Below are positions 46,663 through 56,175 of a stretch of 64,000 bases of DNA, piece after piece (within the stretch, counting starts at the first letter, position 1; the number at the start of each line of letters is the position of its first letter). Origin of the DNA: Psychrobacter glacincola (GTDB lineage Bacteria > Pseudomonadota > Gammaproteobacteria > Pseudomonadales > Moraxellaceae); assembly GCF_904846075.1 (NCBI RefSeq), contig NZ_CAJGZH010000002.1:806001-870000 (forward strand). The letters run 5' to 3'. The notes beneath the pieces are model-generated. The model was not told the DNA's origin. It made no database searches and saw only the letters and a list, made by a program, of their open reading frames with translations. The position numbers were made by a program, and so were the translations under genes.

Positions 46663-47952
46663 TTACAAACTGTCTAAACCACGCGCCAAATCTTTGATGA
46701 TATCTTCTACATCTTCTAAGCCTACTGACAAACGAATAAGACCATCTTTGACGCCCGCTTCTGCGCGCTCTTTTGCACTCAAGCGAAAATGGGTCGTTGT
46801 TGCAGGATGGGTAATGGTGGTTTTAGCATCACCTAAATTATTAGTAATAGAAACCATTTGAGTGGAATCAATAACATGCCAAGCGGCAGATTTCGAATCA
46901 CGACTATTTGAATCAGTGCTGTCAGAAGCCTTTACTTCAAAACCCATGATAGCACCATAGCCATCTGTCATATGATGTTGACGCGTCGCAAGCTCATGAG
47001 CGGGATGATCACTCAAACCTGAGAAATGTACGGCACTAACATTGGGATGATTAACCAAAAACTCTGCCACTTGATTGGCATTTTGACAATGCGCTTGCAT
47101 ACGCAGTTTCAGCGTCTCTAACCCTTTGGTAAATACCCATGCGTTAAATGGACTCATACTGATACCGCCCGAGCGTACCACGGTAAACGCCTCTTGCATG
47201 AGCTTATCACTGCCGACCAATGCGCCGCCGAGTACTCGACCCTGACCGTCTAGATACTTAGTTGCAGAATGAATCACCACATCGGCACCCAAATCAAGCG
47301 GACGCTGCAAAGCTGGGGTAGCAAAGCAATTATCCACAACGAGTAGGATATCATTAGCTTTACACAGCTGGCTTAAAAAGCCGATATCACAAATCTGTGC
47401 CAATGGATTGCTAGGGCTTTCGCAATAAATGACTTTGGTATTTGGTTGAACGGCGTTTGCCCACGCCTCATTATCGAAGCAATCAACGTAGCTGACTTCC
47501 ACACCGAACTTTGCCATATAATTATTAAATAGACCAATCGATGAGCCAAATAATTGATTGGCAGCAAGCAAATGATCGCCCGCTTTCAGATATGCCAAGC
47601 ACATAGTCAAAATCGCCCCCATGCCAGAGGCTGTCGCCACTGCGCGCTCACCGTTTTCAAGCGCTGCCAAACGACGCTCAAAGGTACGCACACTCGGATT
47701 GGTATGGCGTGAGTACACGTTGCCCGTCTTGTCTCCATTAAAATGTGCCGCGGCATCTGCCGCTGAGGTATAAACGTATGAGCTGGTGGTAAAAATAGCC
47801 TCTGAGTGCTCACCCTCATCGGTACGATGTTGCCCTGCCCGTACAGCAATGGTTTGCATACCATAATCGAGAGCTAAATTGAGCGCGTCACTGCGCCAGT
47901 TTGGATCTAATTTATCTACATTTTTATCATCATGGGCTTGCGACTGACTCAT
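46663..47952 (-). CDS. metZ: O-succinylhomoserine sulfhydrylase (Cys/Met metabolism PLP enzyme)
   Basis: This PLP enzyme makes homocysteine from O-succinylhomoserine and sulfide in methionine synthesis. The 429 residues show SEAIFTTSSYVYTSAADAAA, YSRHTNPSVRTFERRLAALE, the PLP lysine in HSATKYLDGQGRVLGG and SVGLEDVEDIIKDLARGLD. The ATG at 47952 with GGAA upstream is preferred over the in-frame ATG at 48042. MetZ fits better than MetB because of the QGRVLGG segment, but the sulfur donor cannot be settled from sequence. Confidence 0.87.
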   Translation of the reverse strand: MSQSQAHDDKNVDKLDPNWRSDALNLALDYGMQTIAVRAGQHRTDEGEHSEAIFTTSSYVYTSAADAAAHFNGDKTGNVYSRHTNPSVRTFERRLAALENGERAVATASGMGAILTMCLAYLKAGDHLLAANQLFGSSIGLFNNYMAKFGVEVSYVDCFDNEAWANAVQPNTKVIYCESPSNPLAQICDIGFLSQLCKANDILLVVDNCFATPALQRPLDLGADVVIHSATKYLDGQGRVLGGALVGSDKLMQEAFTVVRSGGISMSPFNAWVFTKGLETLKLRMQAHCQNANQVAEFLVNHPNVSAVHFSGLSDHPAHELATRQHHMTDGYGAIMGFEVKASDSTDSNSRDSKSAAWHVIDSTQMVSITNNLGDAKTTITHPATTTHFRLSAKERAEAGVKDGLIRLSVGLEDVEDIIKDLARGLDSL

Positions 47953-48311
47953 AAATATTCCGTTGCTTTGATTGGTATTTTCATTGATATAAAATGACTG
48001 CTTATTCTTCTGATTATCGACCGAATGCATCAGCGTTATCATATCATGTCAACTTATTCCACACAGCTGGTTTCAAGCGATGGCTAAATATTATTTTTGA
48101 ATACACATCTATCTCTTTCTCAACAACAGATGAAAGAGAGACGATAAGTAAATAATGACTGAATAAGTCGCTGAATCTAACAAAAATAACGTATTTATAA
48201 TAGGCATAGATGACGACAGCTGATAAGCTTAGCGGCGATTTAATTTTTGCCTTGGGCGATATTGTTATACGCTTCGTAATCAGTGCTATCATCGGTAAAA
48301 TAAACGATGCA

Positions 48312-48373
48312 CTAGCGCATGTCCTTCATTCAATTGATAGTCTTTTTAATGGGCTAAAAATAAGGACGTGCTC
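48312..48373. repeat. Internally deleted MITE remnant (about 62 bp)
   Basis: CTAGCGCATGTCC at the left and AGGACGTGCTCT at the right are decayed termini of the GGGCGTGTCC family. They enclose only ATTCAATTGATAG and AATGGGCTAAAAA from the interior. It lies in the 479 bp gap before the phospholipase D-like gene; I see nothing else in that gap. Confidence 0.65.
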
Positions 48374-48431
48374 TCTCGCTTACTTTTTAACAAATACTTC
48401 TTTATGTAAGGCACACTAAGGTAATTCATTT

Positions 48432-50072
48432 ATGTCGATGTTCAGTATAGAACCAAGCAACTTATCGTTGAGTCTAACACTCGGACTAACCTTAGGTCTT
48501 AGTGGATGTCAGGTTTTGCCAAAACAGCCACACTTACCTGAGAGCCAAGCATTATCAGCACGAGTACATGATTTATATCAACAAGAAGACAATCAAGAAA
48601 CTGGACAAAGTGACACAGTAGCAACCAATGACGTTGATCTGGTAGCATCGATTAGTGAACAGAATGATATTCACCCAGATTTATCCGGCTATCACCCCAT
48701 TGTAACTGGTGCCAATGCTTTTGCTTCTCGTAGTATCTTAACGGACATGTCCACACGTAATATCGATGCGCAGTATTATATTTGGCATAATGACCAAGCT
48801 GGTCAGCTACTATTGAAAGATCTGTGGGAAGCGGCTGAACGCGGCATCATTGTACGCTTATTATTAGATGATTTTAATAATGATGCCACCTTCGATCAGC
48901 ATTTATTACGTTTTTCCAGTCACCCAAATATTGCAGTACGAATCATCAATCCGCTGATGCACCGTAAGTTTCAAACATTAAACTACGTCACAGGTCTGCC
49001 ACGTATCAATCGCCGCATGCACAATAAAAGCATGACTTTTGATAAGCAGATTACCATCATTGGGGGACGTAATATTGGCAATGAATATTTAAGCAATGAC
49101 CAAAATAGTCAATTTGCGGATTTGGATGTTTTACTCATCGGTAAAGTCGTCGCAGATATTGACAACAGTTTTTCAAGCTATTGGTCGTCGCCTTTGTCAT
49201 TTGACATCGAAACGCTAGTGAAGCCTGACAACAATACAGCGCCTGATTTCCTAGCGGCACTGGACAAGCTCGGTCAGGATGAAAAAGGTAGCGACAATCA
49301 TTTGACGGTGTATAAAGAAGCGCTAGAAGAGTCAACGATAGACAGTGATTTGGTCAATAAACGCGTGCCTTTTCGCTGGACAGACATGCAGTTTTTGAGT
49401 GATGATGTGGGCAAGCTGACCAAAACGGTACCAGCGGATACCAATTTGGTGCATCAATTGCGTACCTTATTAGGCAGCCCAACCAAAAAGCTAACCATCA
49501 TCTCCTCTTACTTTGTACCCACCAAAGATGGTGTCAATACTTTAGTGCAATTGGCTGAAGCTGGTATCGAGATTAAGATTTTGACCAACTCATTTGATGC
49601 GACCGACGTGACTGCTGTGCATTCTGGCTATAGTCAATGGCGACCTAACTTGCTGCGCGCTGGTGTCAAAATATACGAGCTAAAATCCACCGCCTCTGAG
49701 GAAAAACGCGAAAACAAGCTTTGGAAAGCTCGTAGTCAATCCTCAACCAGTTTACATGCAAAAACGTTTGCCGTTGATGACTATCAAGTATTCATTGGCT
49801 CCTATAATGTCGACCCTCGCTCTGCCAATATCAATACAGAGATGGGTGTGATCATCAATGATGATGAGCTGGCCAAACAATTGCATGGTGCGCTGAGCGA
49901 TGACCTGCTAAACCAAGCTTATGAAGTCAAACTATCAGATAATGGTAAGCTACAGTGGCATACTATGGAAGACGATAAAAAAGTGGTTTACGATTCAGAG
50001 CCACGCGTCGATATCAGCGATCATGTCTGGCTGACTATCATGTCATGGCTACCTATTGATTGGTTGCTATAG
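48432..50072 (+). CDS. Phospholipase D-family lipoprotein (cardiolipin synthase-like)
   Basis: This protein of 546 residues carries two HKD catalytic motifs. The first is His197 in MHNKSMTFDKQITIIGGRN; the second is His442 in LHAKTFAVDDYQVFIGSYN. The N-terminus (LTLGLTLGLSGC) is a signal peptide with lipobox, so the enzyme is probably anchored in the cell envelope. Phosphatidyl transfer or phospholipid hydrolysis is expected; cardiolipin synthesis is possible but not shown. AAGG lies 10 bases before the ATG. Confidence 0.87.
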   Translation: MSMFSIEPSNLSLSLTLGLTLGLSGCQVLPKQPHLPESQALSARVHDLYQQEDNQETGQSDTVATNDVDLVASISEQNDIHPDLSGYHPIVTGANAFASRSILTDMSTRNIDAQYYIWHNDQAGQLLLKDLWEAAERGIIVRLLLDDFNNDATFDQHLLRFSSHPNIAVRIINPLMHRKFQTLNYVTGLPRINRRMHNKSMTFDKQITIIGGRNIGNEYLSNDQNSQFADLDVLLIGKVVADIDNSFSSYWSSPLSFDIETLVKPDNNTAPDFLAALDKLGQDEKGSDNHLTVYKEALEESTIDSDLVNKRVPFRWTDMQFLSDDVGKLTKTVPADTNLVHQLRTLLGSPTKKLTIISSYFVPTKDGVNTLVQLAEAGIEIKILTNSFDATDVTAVHSGYSQWRPNLLRAGVKIYELKSTASEEKRENKLWKARSQSSTSLHAKTFAVDDYQVFIGSYNVDPRSANINTEMGVIINDDELAKQLHGALSDDLLNQAYEVKLSDNGKLQWHTMEDDKKVVYDSEPRVDISDHVWLTIMSWLPIDWLL

Positions 50073-50376
50073 CTGCCATCATCAAAAACACTCTAAAACT
50101 TGGTCATATTTACATAATAACAGCGCTATTGAGTGATTCTTTGACCCAATTTTTTTAGTTTGAGCACTTTTTAATTTGGGTGCTTTTCATTTAAGCACTA
50201 TTCATTCAAGTGCTTTTAACTCCGAGGCTTGTTGCTCAATAACTTTTAGCTCAAACGTCTTTATTTTTTCGGCAAATCATTATTTTTCATATTGATTTGT
50301 CGTTTTTTATTATAGCCGGTTATCCAGATAATAATCGGCTTAACGAATACTATTATATGTGGATGCGCGACCTATT

Positions 50377-51678
50377 ATGCCTTCTCGTTCTCAATATGCA
50401 ATGATGTCCTCTAAAGACAGAAACACCGTACTGTTTATCTGCTTTAGCAGCGCAGTCGCGTTTTTTGATTTTTTGATTTATTTATATCTAGCAGATATCA
50501 TGGCGACCGCTTTTTTCCCTGCTAATATCGACCCAGCTATTACAAAGGTGCAAGGGCTTGGTCTATTTGCAATTGGCTATTTGGCACGCCCACTTGGCGG
50601 TATCATCTTTGGTCGTTATGGTGATATCAAAGGCCGAAAACCCATACTATTGATCAGTATATTAGTGACGGCGGTCAGCTTGTTGGCGATGGCATGCTTA
50701 CCGACCTATGGGCAATGGGGGCTGATTGCACCAACCTTATTTATAGTCTTGAGGCTGATACAAGGCATGGCATTTGGTCTTTATGTGCCACTCGCTTGGG
50801 TTTTTGTGGCAGAGCATGTACCGCGCCAATATTCGTCAGTATCTTGTAGCTATGTCACCGCCAGTTTTTATGTAGGCGTGCTGTTTTCTAATGCCTTTTT
50901 TCTTTGGTTAACCAATTCTATGACGACTGAGCAATTGGCTAATTACGGCTGGCGCCTGCCATTTTTCATCGCGGCTATTCTGAGTTTATTACCATTACTG
51001 GCGTGGCGATGGATAGATGAGTCACCCTTTTTTCTGGAAATGAAAAACTCAAAACCAAGCGATTATATTGCCAAACCCTTCAATTTACTCTTTAAGCATT
51101 GCAAGCATTCGCTATTTATCGGCATGGTTCTCACGCTTATTGTTTCTAGCATCACGACCGTTGTTGTGCTATTGCTACCCGATTTGATTGAATTACGTTT
51201 TACCTTAGACAGCGATTTATTTGGATTCTCACACAGTCTGGGTATTGTGTTCATGGTTTTTGGTTGTATTTTTTATGGGATAATATCCAACCACCAAAAC
51301 TTCGGTAAGATTCTGACGGTTGGCTCTATTCTTTTAATCGCTCAGATGTTTGCCTTTTTTTACCATCTGCAAGCCAGCGGTGACTACATCCTCATTATGT
51401 ATGCGCTTTTAGGCTTTTGTGCTGGCATCGTTGGGATGATACCTGCCATCCTTGTACAGTTATTTCCGACCAATGTACGACTAACAGGAATGGCTTTTTG
51501 TTATAATATCGCCTACGGTATTGTTGGAGTGCTTGTGCCTTTTGGACTGGGTTATGCCACTTTGTATGTGAGTTTCTCACCAGCGCTCTACATTGCATTT
51601 ATCGGTTTTATCGGCATAATAATGGGTATTTATTTTTATAATTTGCCTGAATTTAAAAAAATCGACCACATTATTTAG
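50377..51678 (+). CDS. MFS transporter, metabolite:H+ symporter type
   Basis: This inner-membrane protein of about 433 residues has twelve predicted membrane segments. The loop signature GRYGDIKGRKPILLIS between helices 2 and 3, and RLIQGMAFGLYVPLAWVFVA, match the MHS (proline/betaine/citrate-like) branch. The start is uncertain: ATG at 50377 or 50398, or a GTG at 50359. The substrate is unknown. The 304 bp gap upstream holds A/T-rich sequence with short AAGTGCTTTT-type repeats and no gene. Confidence 0.82.
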   Translation: MPSRSQYAMMSSKDRNTVLFICFSSAVAFFDFLIYLYLADIMATAFFPANIDPAITKVQGLGLFAIGYLARPLGGIIFGRYGDIKGRKPILLISILVTAVSLLAMACLPTYGQWGLIAPTLFIVLRLIQGMAFGLYVPLAWVFVAEHVPRQYSSVSCSYVTASFYVGVLFSNAFFLWLTNSMTTEQLANYGWRLPFFIAAILSLLPLLAWRWIDESPFFLEMKNSKPSDYIAKPFNLLFKHCKHSLFIGMVLTLIVSSITTVVVLLLPDLIELRFTLDSDLFGFSHSLGIVFMVFGCIFYGIISNHQNFGKILTVGSILLIAQMFAFFYHLQASGDYILIMYALLGFCAGIVGMIPAILVQLFPTNVRLTGMAFCYNIAYGIVGVLVPFGLGYATLYVSFSPALYIAFIGFIGIIMGIYFYNLPEFKKIDHII

Positions 51679-51722
51679 CTAGTAGCTGCCTATTATCTGC
51701 TTAACGATTGAAATTAAAAATT

Positions 51723-51756
51723 AAGGTGCGATCGTATGTCTCATACATTGCACCTT
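51723..51756 (+). terminator. Hairpin after the MFS gene
   Basis: AAGGTGC (51723-51729) pairs with GCACCTT (51750-51756). An inner stem GTATG/CATAC lies in the loop, and GTTCATTT follows. It is terminator-like but the T tract is poor. Confidence 0.4.
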
Positions 51757-51806
51757 GTTCATTTATTTGAGACACCAATATTATAAAATATTAAGGCTTA
51801 ACCACT

Positions 51807-52778
51807 ATGGTTGATATGACCAACAAACGTCTTTCCGTTGCACCCATGATCGACTGGACAACGACGGATTATCGTTATTTTGCTCGGCTTTTTAATCCGC
51901 ATGTTTATTTATACACCGAGATGATCAGTACGGGCGCGCTGATACATGGCAATCGAGCACGGCATCTGCGCTTTGATACGCTTGAGCATCCGCTGGTACT
52001 ACAGCTGGGCGGCGCAGATATTAGCGAGATGACGCAATGTGCTGAATTTGCGCAGCAGCATGGTTATAGTGAGGTCAATATCAATGTTGGTTGTCCCTCT
52101 GATCGCGTACAGCATAATAAGATTGGTGCTTGCCTCATGGCAGAGCCGCACACGGTTGCCGATTTGGTTAAGCACATGCAAGCGGCGGTCGATATCCCAG
52201 TAACCGTCAAGCATCGTATTGGTATTGATGATTTTGACAGTTATGAGTTTATGGTAGATTTTGTAGAAAAAGTGGCAGCAGCGGGTTGTACACGCTTTAT
52301 TGTCCATGCACGTACTGCATGGCTACAAGGGCTTAGCCCCAAGCAAAATCGCGAGATACCACCGCTACGTTATGAGGATGTCTATCGTCTCAAACAAGAT
52401 TTTCCACAGCTTGATATCGAGATTAATGGCGGCATCGATACCGTTAAAGACATCGAAACACATTTGCAGCATGTGGATGGCGTGATGATTGGTCGCGCGT
52501 TTTATCACAACCCTTACCTATTAGCAGAAACCAATAGCCTATGGAACGAACCAGCACCTAAGCGCTCAGATATTCTAGCGCAGCTGTATCCGTATATGGA
52601 GGCGCAGATTGCTAAAGGTGAAGCACTGCCAACGATGACAAGACATTATTTAGGATTGTTTCAAGGACTGACGGGTGCGCGCAAATGGCGACAGGCGTTA
52701 AGTGGTAAACCTCAGCTAACAATCGACGATATCAAACGGGCAGCGGATGAGGTATTACTACTAAATCCTGATGCTTAA
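51807..52778 (+). CDS. dusA: tRNA-dihydrouridine(20/20a) synthase
   Basis: This FMN enzyme reduces U20 and U20a of tRNA to dihydrouridine. The 323 residues begin RLSVAPMIDWTTTDYRYFAR. They contain NVGCPSDRVQ followed by IGACLM with the catalytic Cys109, VKHRIGIDDFDSYEFM, HARTAWLQGLSPKQNREIPP and GVMIGRAFYHNPY. All are DusA-specific rather than DusB or DusC. Confidence 0.94.
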   Translation: MVDMTNKRLSVAPMIDWTTTDYRYFARLFNPHVYLYTEMISTGALIHGNRARHLRFDTLEHPLVLQLGGADISEMTQCAEFAQQHGYSEVNINVGCPSDRVQHNKIGACLMAEPHTVADLVKHMQAAVDIPVTVKHRIGIDDFDSYEFMVDFVEKVAAAGCTRFIVHARTAWLQGLSPKQNREIPPLRYEDVYRLKQDFPQLDIEINGGIDTVKDIETHLQHVDGVMIGRAFYHNPYLLAETNSLWNEPAPKRSDILAQLYPYMEAQIAKGEALPTMTRHYLGLFQGLTGARKWRQALSGKPQLTIDDIKRAADEVLLLNPDA

Positions 52779-52841
52779 GAAAATTCATCATTATGACAGC
52801 TATAAAAGTGTAATAATAACGCCGAAATAGCCATTATTTAT

Positions 52842-53630
52842 TTAGGCGGTTTGCGCAATATATTGCCACATCGCCGCCCCATTATTCACGATATGTAATA
52901 ATATCGGCAGCAACAGCGAGTCTGACTTGATACGCGCGTAGCAAAATATCAATGCCAGTACCACAATGGTACTGATTTCATAAATACCATACTGCACATG
53001 GATCACCGCAAATATCAAGCTGGTCACGACGCTTGCTACGATTTCCCCTCGATGCCTTGAATAAGTTGACAAGGTAAATTGCTCTGCGATCGCTGACCAT
53101 AATAGACCACGAAATATCAGCTCTTCGTAGATTGGCGCGACAATGACCATTGCAAATATCAACAGCCATACTGAGCTGACAGACTGATATAAAGGGTCGA
53201 CGAAGAGCAGTGGCGATTTATCAAGCAAATAAGTCAATGCCTGACTGCCAATCATAAATATCAATAGCAGCCCAAGCAATCCCATACCCACCGCAAATGA
53301 GAACGGCTTTAGCGCTAAATACTGCCGACTATCGCCGCCTCTTACACGGATCACCAAAAGGCTAATAGCAATTAATAGCACGCAGCCTATGATAATAGAG
53401 AGGCTGACCACGGTGCCATCGTTACTACCAAAAAAGAAGATATCAGCCATGGTTGAATTTTTAGAAGCCGGTAAGACTAGCTTGCCAGCGATATACACGC
53501 CTAGCAGCTGACTGATAAAAAATGCCATCAGCATACCAACAGTCAGTAGAAAGACACCCAACCTTGAAAATAGCGGCGTGCGCTTAGGCGGCGTATTAAG
53601 ATTGTGCGAACCAGTAGCATTTTTTAGCAT
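52842..53630 (-). CDS. CPBP-family intramembrane metalloprotease
   Basis: This membrane protein of 262 residues has seven to eight hydrophobic segments. The CPBP/Abi motifs are present: EELIFRGLLW (the EExxxR motif), then FAVIHVQYG (the FxxxH motif) and a C-terminal LLHIVNNGAAM. Bacterial members may act as CAAX-type or bacteriocin self-immunity proteases; its substrate is unknown. The ATG at 53630 is preferred over the TTG at 53645. Confidence 0.85.
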   Translation of the reverse strand: MLKNATGSHNLNTPPKRTPLFSRLGVFLLTVGMLMAFFISQLLGVYIAGKLVLPASKNSTMADIFFFGSNDGTVVSLSIIIGCVLLIAISLLVIRVRGGDSRQYLALKPFSFAVGMGLLGLLLIFMIGSQALTYLLDKSPLLFVDPLYQSVSSVWLLIFAMVIVAPIYEELIFRGLLWSAIAEQFTLSTYSRHRGEIVASVVTSLIFAVIHVQYGIYEISTIVVLALIFCYARIKSDSLLLPILLHIVNNGAAMWQYIAQTA

Positions 53631-53668
53631 AAAGTCATTACTCAAACGGATATTTTGTTAGTTCGCAT

Positions 53669-53852
53669 CTAGGGCGTGTCCTCAATTCAATCGATTATCC
53701 TCTAAATGAGTTAAAAATGGCTAAATTTTGCCAAACATCGTTAAATAGCTTATCAATATCTCGATATCTCGATATTATTTGCGCTACTTTCCTTGTTTGA
53801 CGGCAATTTATCTCATTTTTATGACCATTTTTAAAATGAGGACACGCCCTAG
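53669..53852. repeat. MITE-like element, copy 3 (184 bp)
   Basis: CTAG flanks both ends, with perfect GGGCGTGTCCTCA-type termini. It has the same orientation as copy 2. It is about 9 bp longer because ATCTCGAT-type sequence is duplicated in the middle. It lies between the CPBP protease and the alpha/beta hydrolase genes. Confidence 0.87.
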
Positions 53853-53887
53853 CATAAGCAATAATGAGCATAAATAGTCATCAGCGA

Positions 53888-54778
53888 TTATGTTGGTAAT
53901 TGCTGCTCAATCAATGATAATACTTGCTGAGATACCGACTCTGGATACTCAAGTGGGAACATATGACCACCGACATGGGTCTCATAAGGAATATCCAAAC
54001 GCGACTTTATTTGTTGCGGAAATCGGCGTTTTAAAAAGATACTGTCTTGACCGATAATCAAAGTAACAGGCGGCTTTGGTCCATGATTTGGTGCCAGCCA
54101 ATACCAAGATGGATTGGTGCGAAAGACAGCAACCTCACTGGCTTTCGGAATCGCCAATGTCACTTTGCCATCCGCACGTTCGTGTAGCCCATGTTCGATA
54201 TAGCCTTGAAAACTACGTTCATCAAAGTTTTTGAAAAAGCCTTTGTGCCGCATCTTATCATACGCATCTGCGCGGCTATCCCAGACATCACGGCGATGCT
54301 TAGACACGCCAGCTGGTGACAATTTATCCATCAGGCGGTTATTCATCATCGGCAATCTATCCGCCGTCTTTGCCAAATGCCATAGCAAGCTCACTTTGCC
54401 ATAAATCCAAGGTGGATCCATGAGTACCGCTTGGGCAAAGTACTGCGGCGCACGATACAATGCCTGCAAGGTACACATCGCACCCAGCGAATGGCCCACT
54501 GCCACTACTTGCGACACACCATGCTTCTCACAGGTATTTTTGACACTATCAATAATCTGCTGTGTAAGACTACGCCAATGATCATCGACTGGATAATCAG
54601 GCGTTGCACCCAGCATAGCAATATATTCAATGGTAAAAAATTCTGCTAACTTCTCAAAAAATGGCTGATAAACCGCACTTGGCATCCCATTAGCATGAGC
54701 AAAATGCAGGACAGGTTTGTTGGTTATTGTAGAGACAGGTAAAGCAGTAAAAGTTGGCAAATTAATTTCATCACTCAT
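53888..54778 (-). CDS. Alpha/beta-hydrolase
   Basis: This protein of 296 residues has FAHANGMPSAVYQPFFEKL near the N-terminus and the nucleophile elbow VAVGHSLGAMCTLQAL. A C-terminal His sits in HVGGHMFPLEYPE, completing a Ser-Asp-His triad pattern. GAGAG precedes the ATG at 54778; an upstream in-frame start at 54829 is rejected. The substrate is unknown. Confidence 0.85.
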   Translation of the reverse strand: MSDEINLPTFTALPVSTITNKPVLHFAHANGMPSAVYQPFFEKLAEFFTIEYIAMLGATPDYPVDDHWRSLTQQIIDSVKNTCEKHGVSQVVAVGHSLGAMCTLQALYRAPQYFAQAVLMDPPWIYGKVSLLWHLAKTADRLPMMNNRLMDKLSPAGVSKHRRDVWDSRADAYDKMRHKGFFKNFDERSFQGYIEHGLHERADGKVTLAIPKASEVAVFRTNPSWYWLAPNHGPKPPVTLIIGQDSIFLKRRFPQQIKSRLDIPYETHVGGHMFPLEYPESVSQQVLSLIEQQLPT

Positions 54779-54913
54779 GACAAGCTCTCTTCGATTTAAG
54801 TCGCTATTTAGGATATTTTTTATAATCATTGAATCTCATATACAATTAAGGCTGAGCATAATCATACGCTCAGCCTCAACAATCATACACAGTAAATCTC
54901 AAACATAAAACGC

Positions 54914-55969
54914 TTAACGCATCTGCGCATTACCTTCTTCTTGCGGTAAAACGTCAAGGCTGACACTAGAGCCAATGCCCGCACCCAATTTAACAGCAAA
55001 GCGGTCCATGAATAATTGGAACGGATCTGTTGGGCTATAATTGATGACATTATCCAGCTCTAACTGCTTTTCTAAGCTAGCGATGCTGCCTTTCTTATCG
55101 GCTAAGCCAAGCTCAATCGACTGCTCGCCTGTCCAGAATAATCCTGAGAACAGCTTATTTTGTTCAGGATTTTTGAGACGATCACCGCGCCCTTCGTTCA
55201 CTGCATTAATGAAATGCTTGTGGGTGTTGTCCAATACTTTTTCGACATGTTTTTCTTCATAGTCCGTTAACGGACGTGACAAACTTAAGATGTCTTTGTA
55301 TTCACCAGCAGTAATCGTACGATCTTCTACGCCGACTTTATCCATCAAACCTTTGATGTTATAGCTTGGCATAATCACGCCGATAGAGCCAACCAAACTT
55401 GATGGGTTCACATAAATCTCATCCGCCGCAGAAGCAATATAATACGCGCCAGAAGCACCCATATCACCAATCACCGCATAGAGTTTTTTGTCTGGATATT
55501 CTTTACGCAAATCCATCATAGTCTGCCAAATTTCATCAGACTGTACTGGTGAGCCACCAGGTGAATTGATATCCAATGCTACCGCCTTTGAATTGCTATT
55601 TTCAAAAGCACGGGTCAATGCCTCATTGACACCATAAGCGTTGGCCACATCGCCACTACTAATGACACCTTGTAGCTCAACCACAGCTAAATGCGGCTTG
55701 CTCGTGTCAACACCATCTAAACCCGTTGGCGCGCTGCTGCTGCAACTACGACCAAGCGTCAGAAATATCAGTAAAATATAACCAAAGGTCAATAGTTTAA
55801 AAAAGATACTCCAGCGACGGGCGCGGCGTTGCTCGACCACACTAGCCAATAAAGTGTTTTCAAGCAATCGCCATTCTTGTCCACTCGGCTGGCTTGGCGG
55901 CGACATCGGTACTGGCTGATTTGCCGAATTGTCAGGACGTTTGTTAGGGTCTGGTGGCCAGTTGGGCAT
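54914..55969 (-). CDS. sppA: Signal peptide peptidase SppA, S49 family
   Basis: This membrane-anchored serine protease degrades cleaved signal peptides. The 351 residues (short 36K type) have a proline-rich cytoplasmic N-terminus, one membrane segment (about 55-73: FFKLLTFGYILLIFLTLG) and the S49 domain. Ser173 in MGASGAYYIAS and Lys225 in AGEYKDILS form the catalytic dyad; LDINSPGGSP is the substrate-binding strand. GGAAG lies before the ATG. Confidence 0.92.
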   Translation of the reverse strand: MPNWPPDPNKRPDNSANQPVPMSPPSQPSGQEWRLLENTLLASVVEQRRARRWSIFFKLLTFGYILLIFLTLGRSCSSSAPTGLDGVDTSKPHLAVVELQGVISSGDVANAYGVNEALTRAFENSNSKAVALDINSPGGSPVQSDEIWQTMMDLRKEYPDKKLYAVIGDMGASGAYYIASAADEIYVNPSSLVGSIGVIMPSYNIKGLMDKVGVEDRTITAGEYKDILSLSRPLTDYEEKHVEKVLDNTHKHFINAVNEGRGDRLKNPEQNKLFSGLFWTGEQSIELGLADKKGSIASLEKQLELDNVINYSPTDPFQLFMDRFAVKLGAGIGSSVSLDVLPQEEGNAQMR

Positions 55970-56175
55970 ATAACTTCCTAAGTCAGAAACAGTCTAAAGC
56001 AATAAAAAGAGAAGATAGAAATACAGTCAGTAATAAGGAGCTGCTTGTCACTCCAAATACGATCACAGTCATCTATATTCATAGGCTGCTAAGTATGGTG
56101 GTATTTCAATCATGGTTCAATAGTATAACTGGGAAATATCACTATATTGTAACATTGATTAGATAAGCGATATTT

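Noticed and set aside
48210..48419. A 69-codon open frame before the phospholipase D-like gene
   Set aside because: Half of it lies in a MITE remnant, and there is no homologous pattern or good start.
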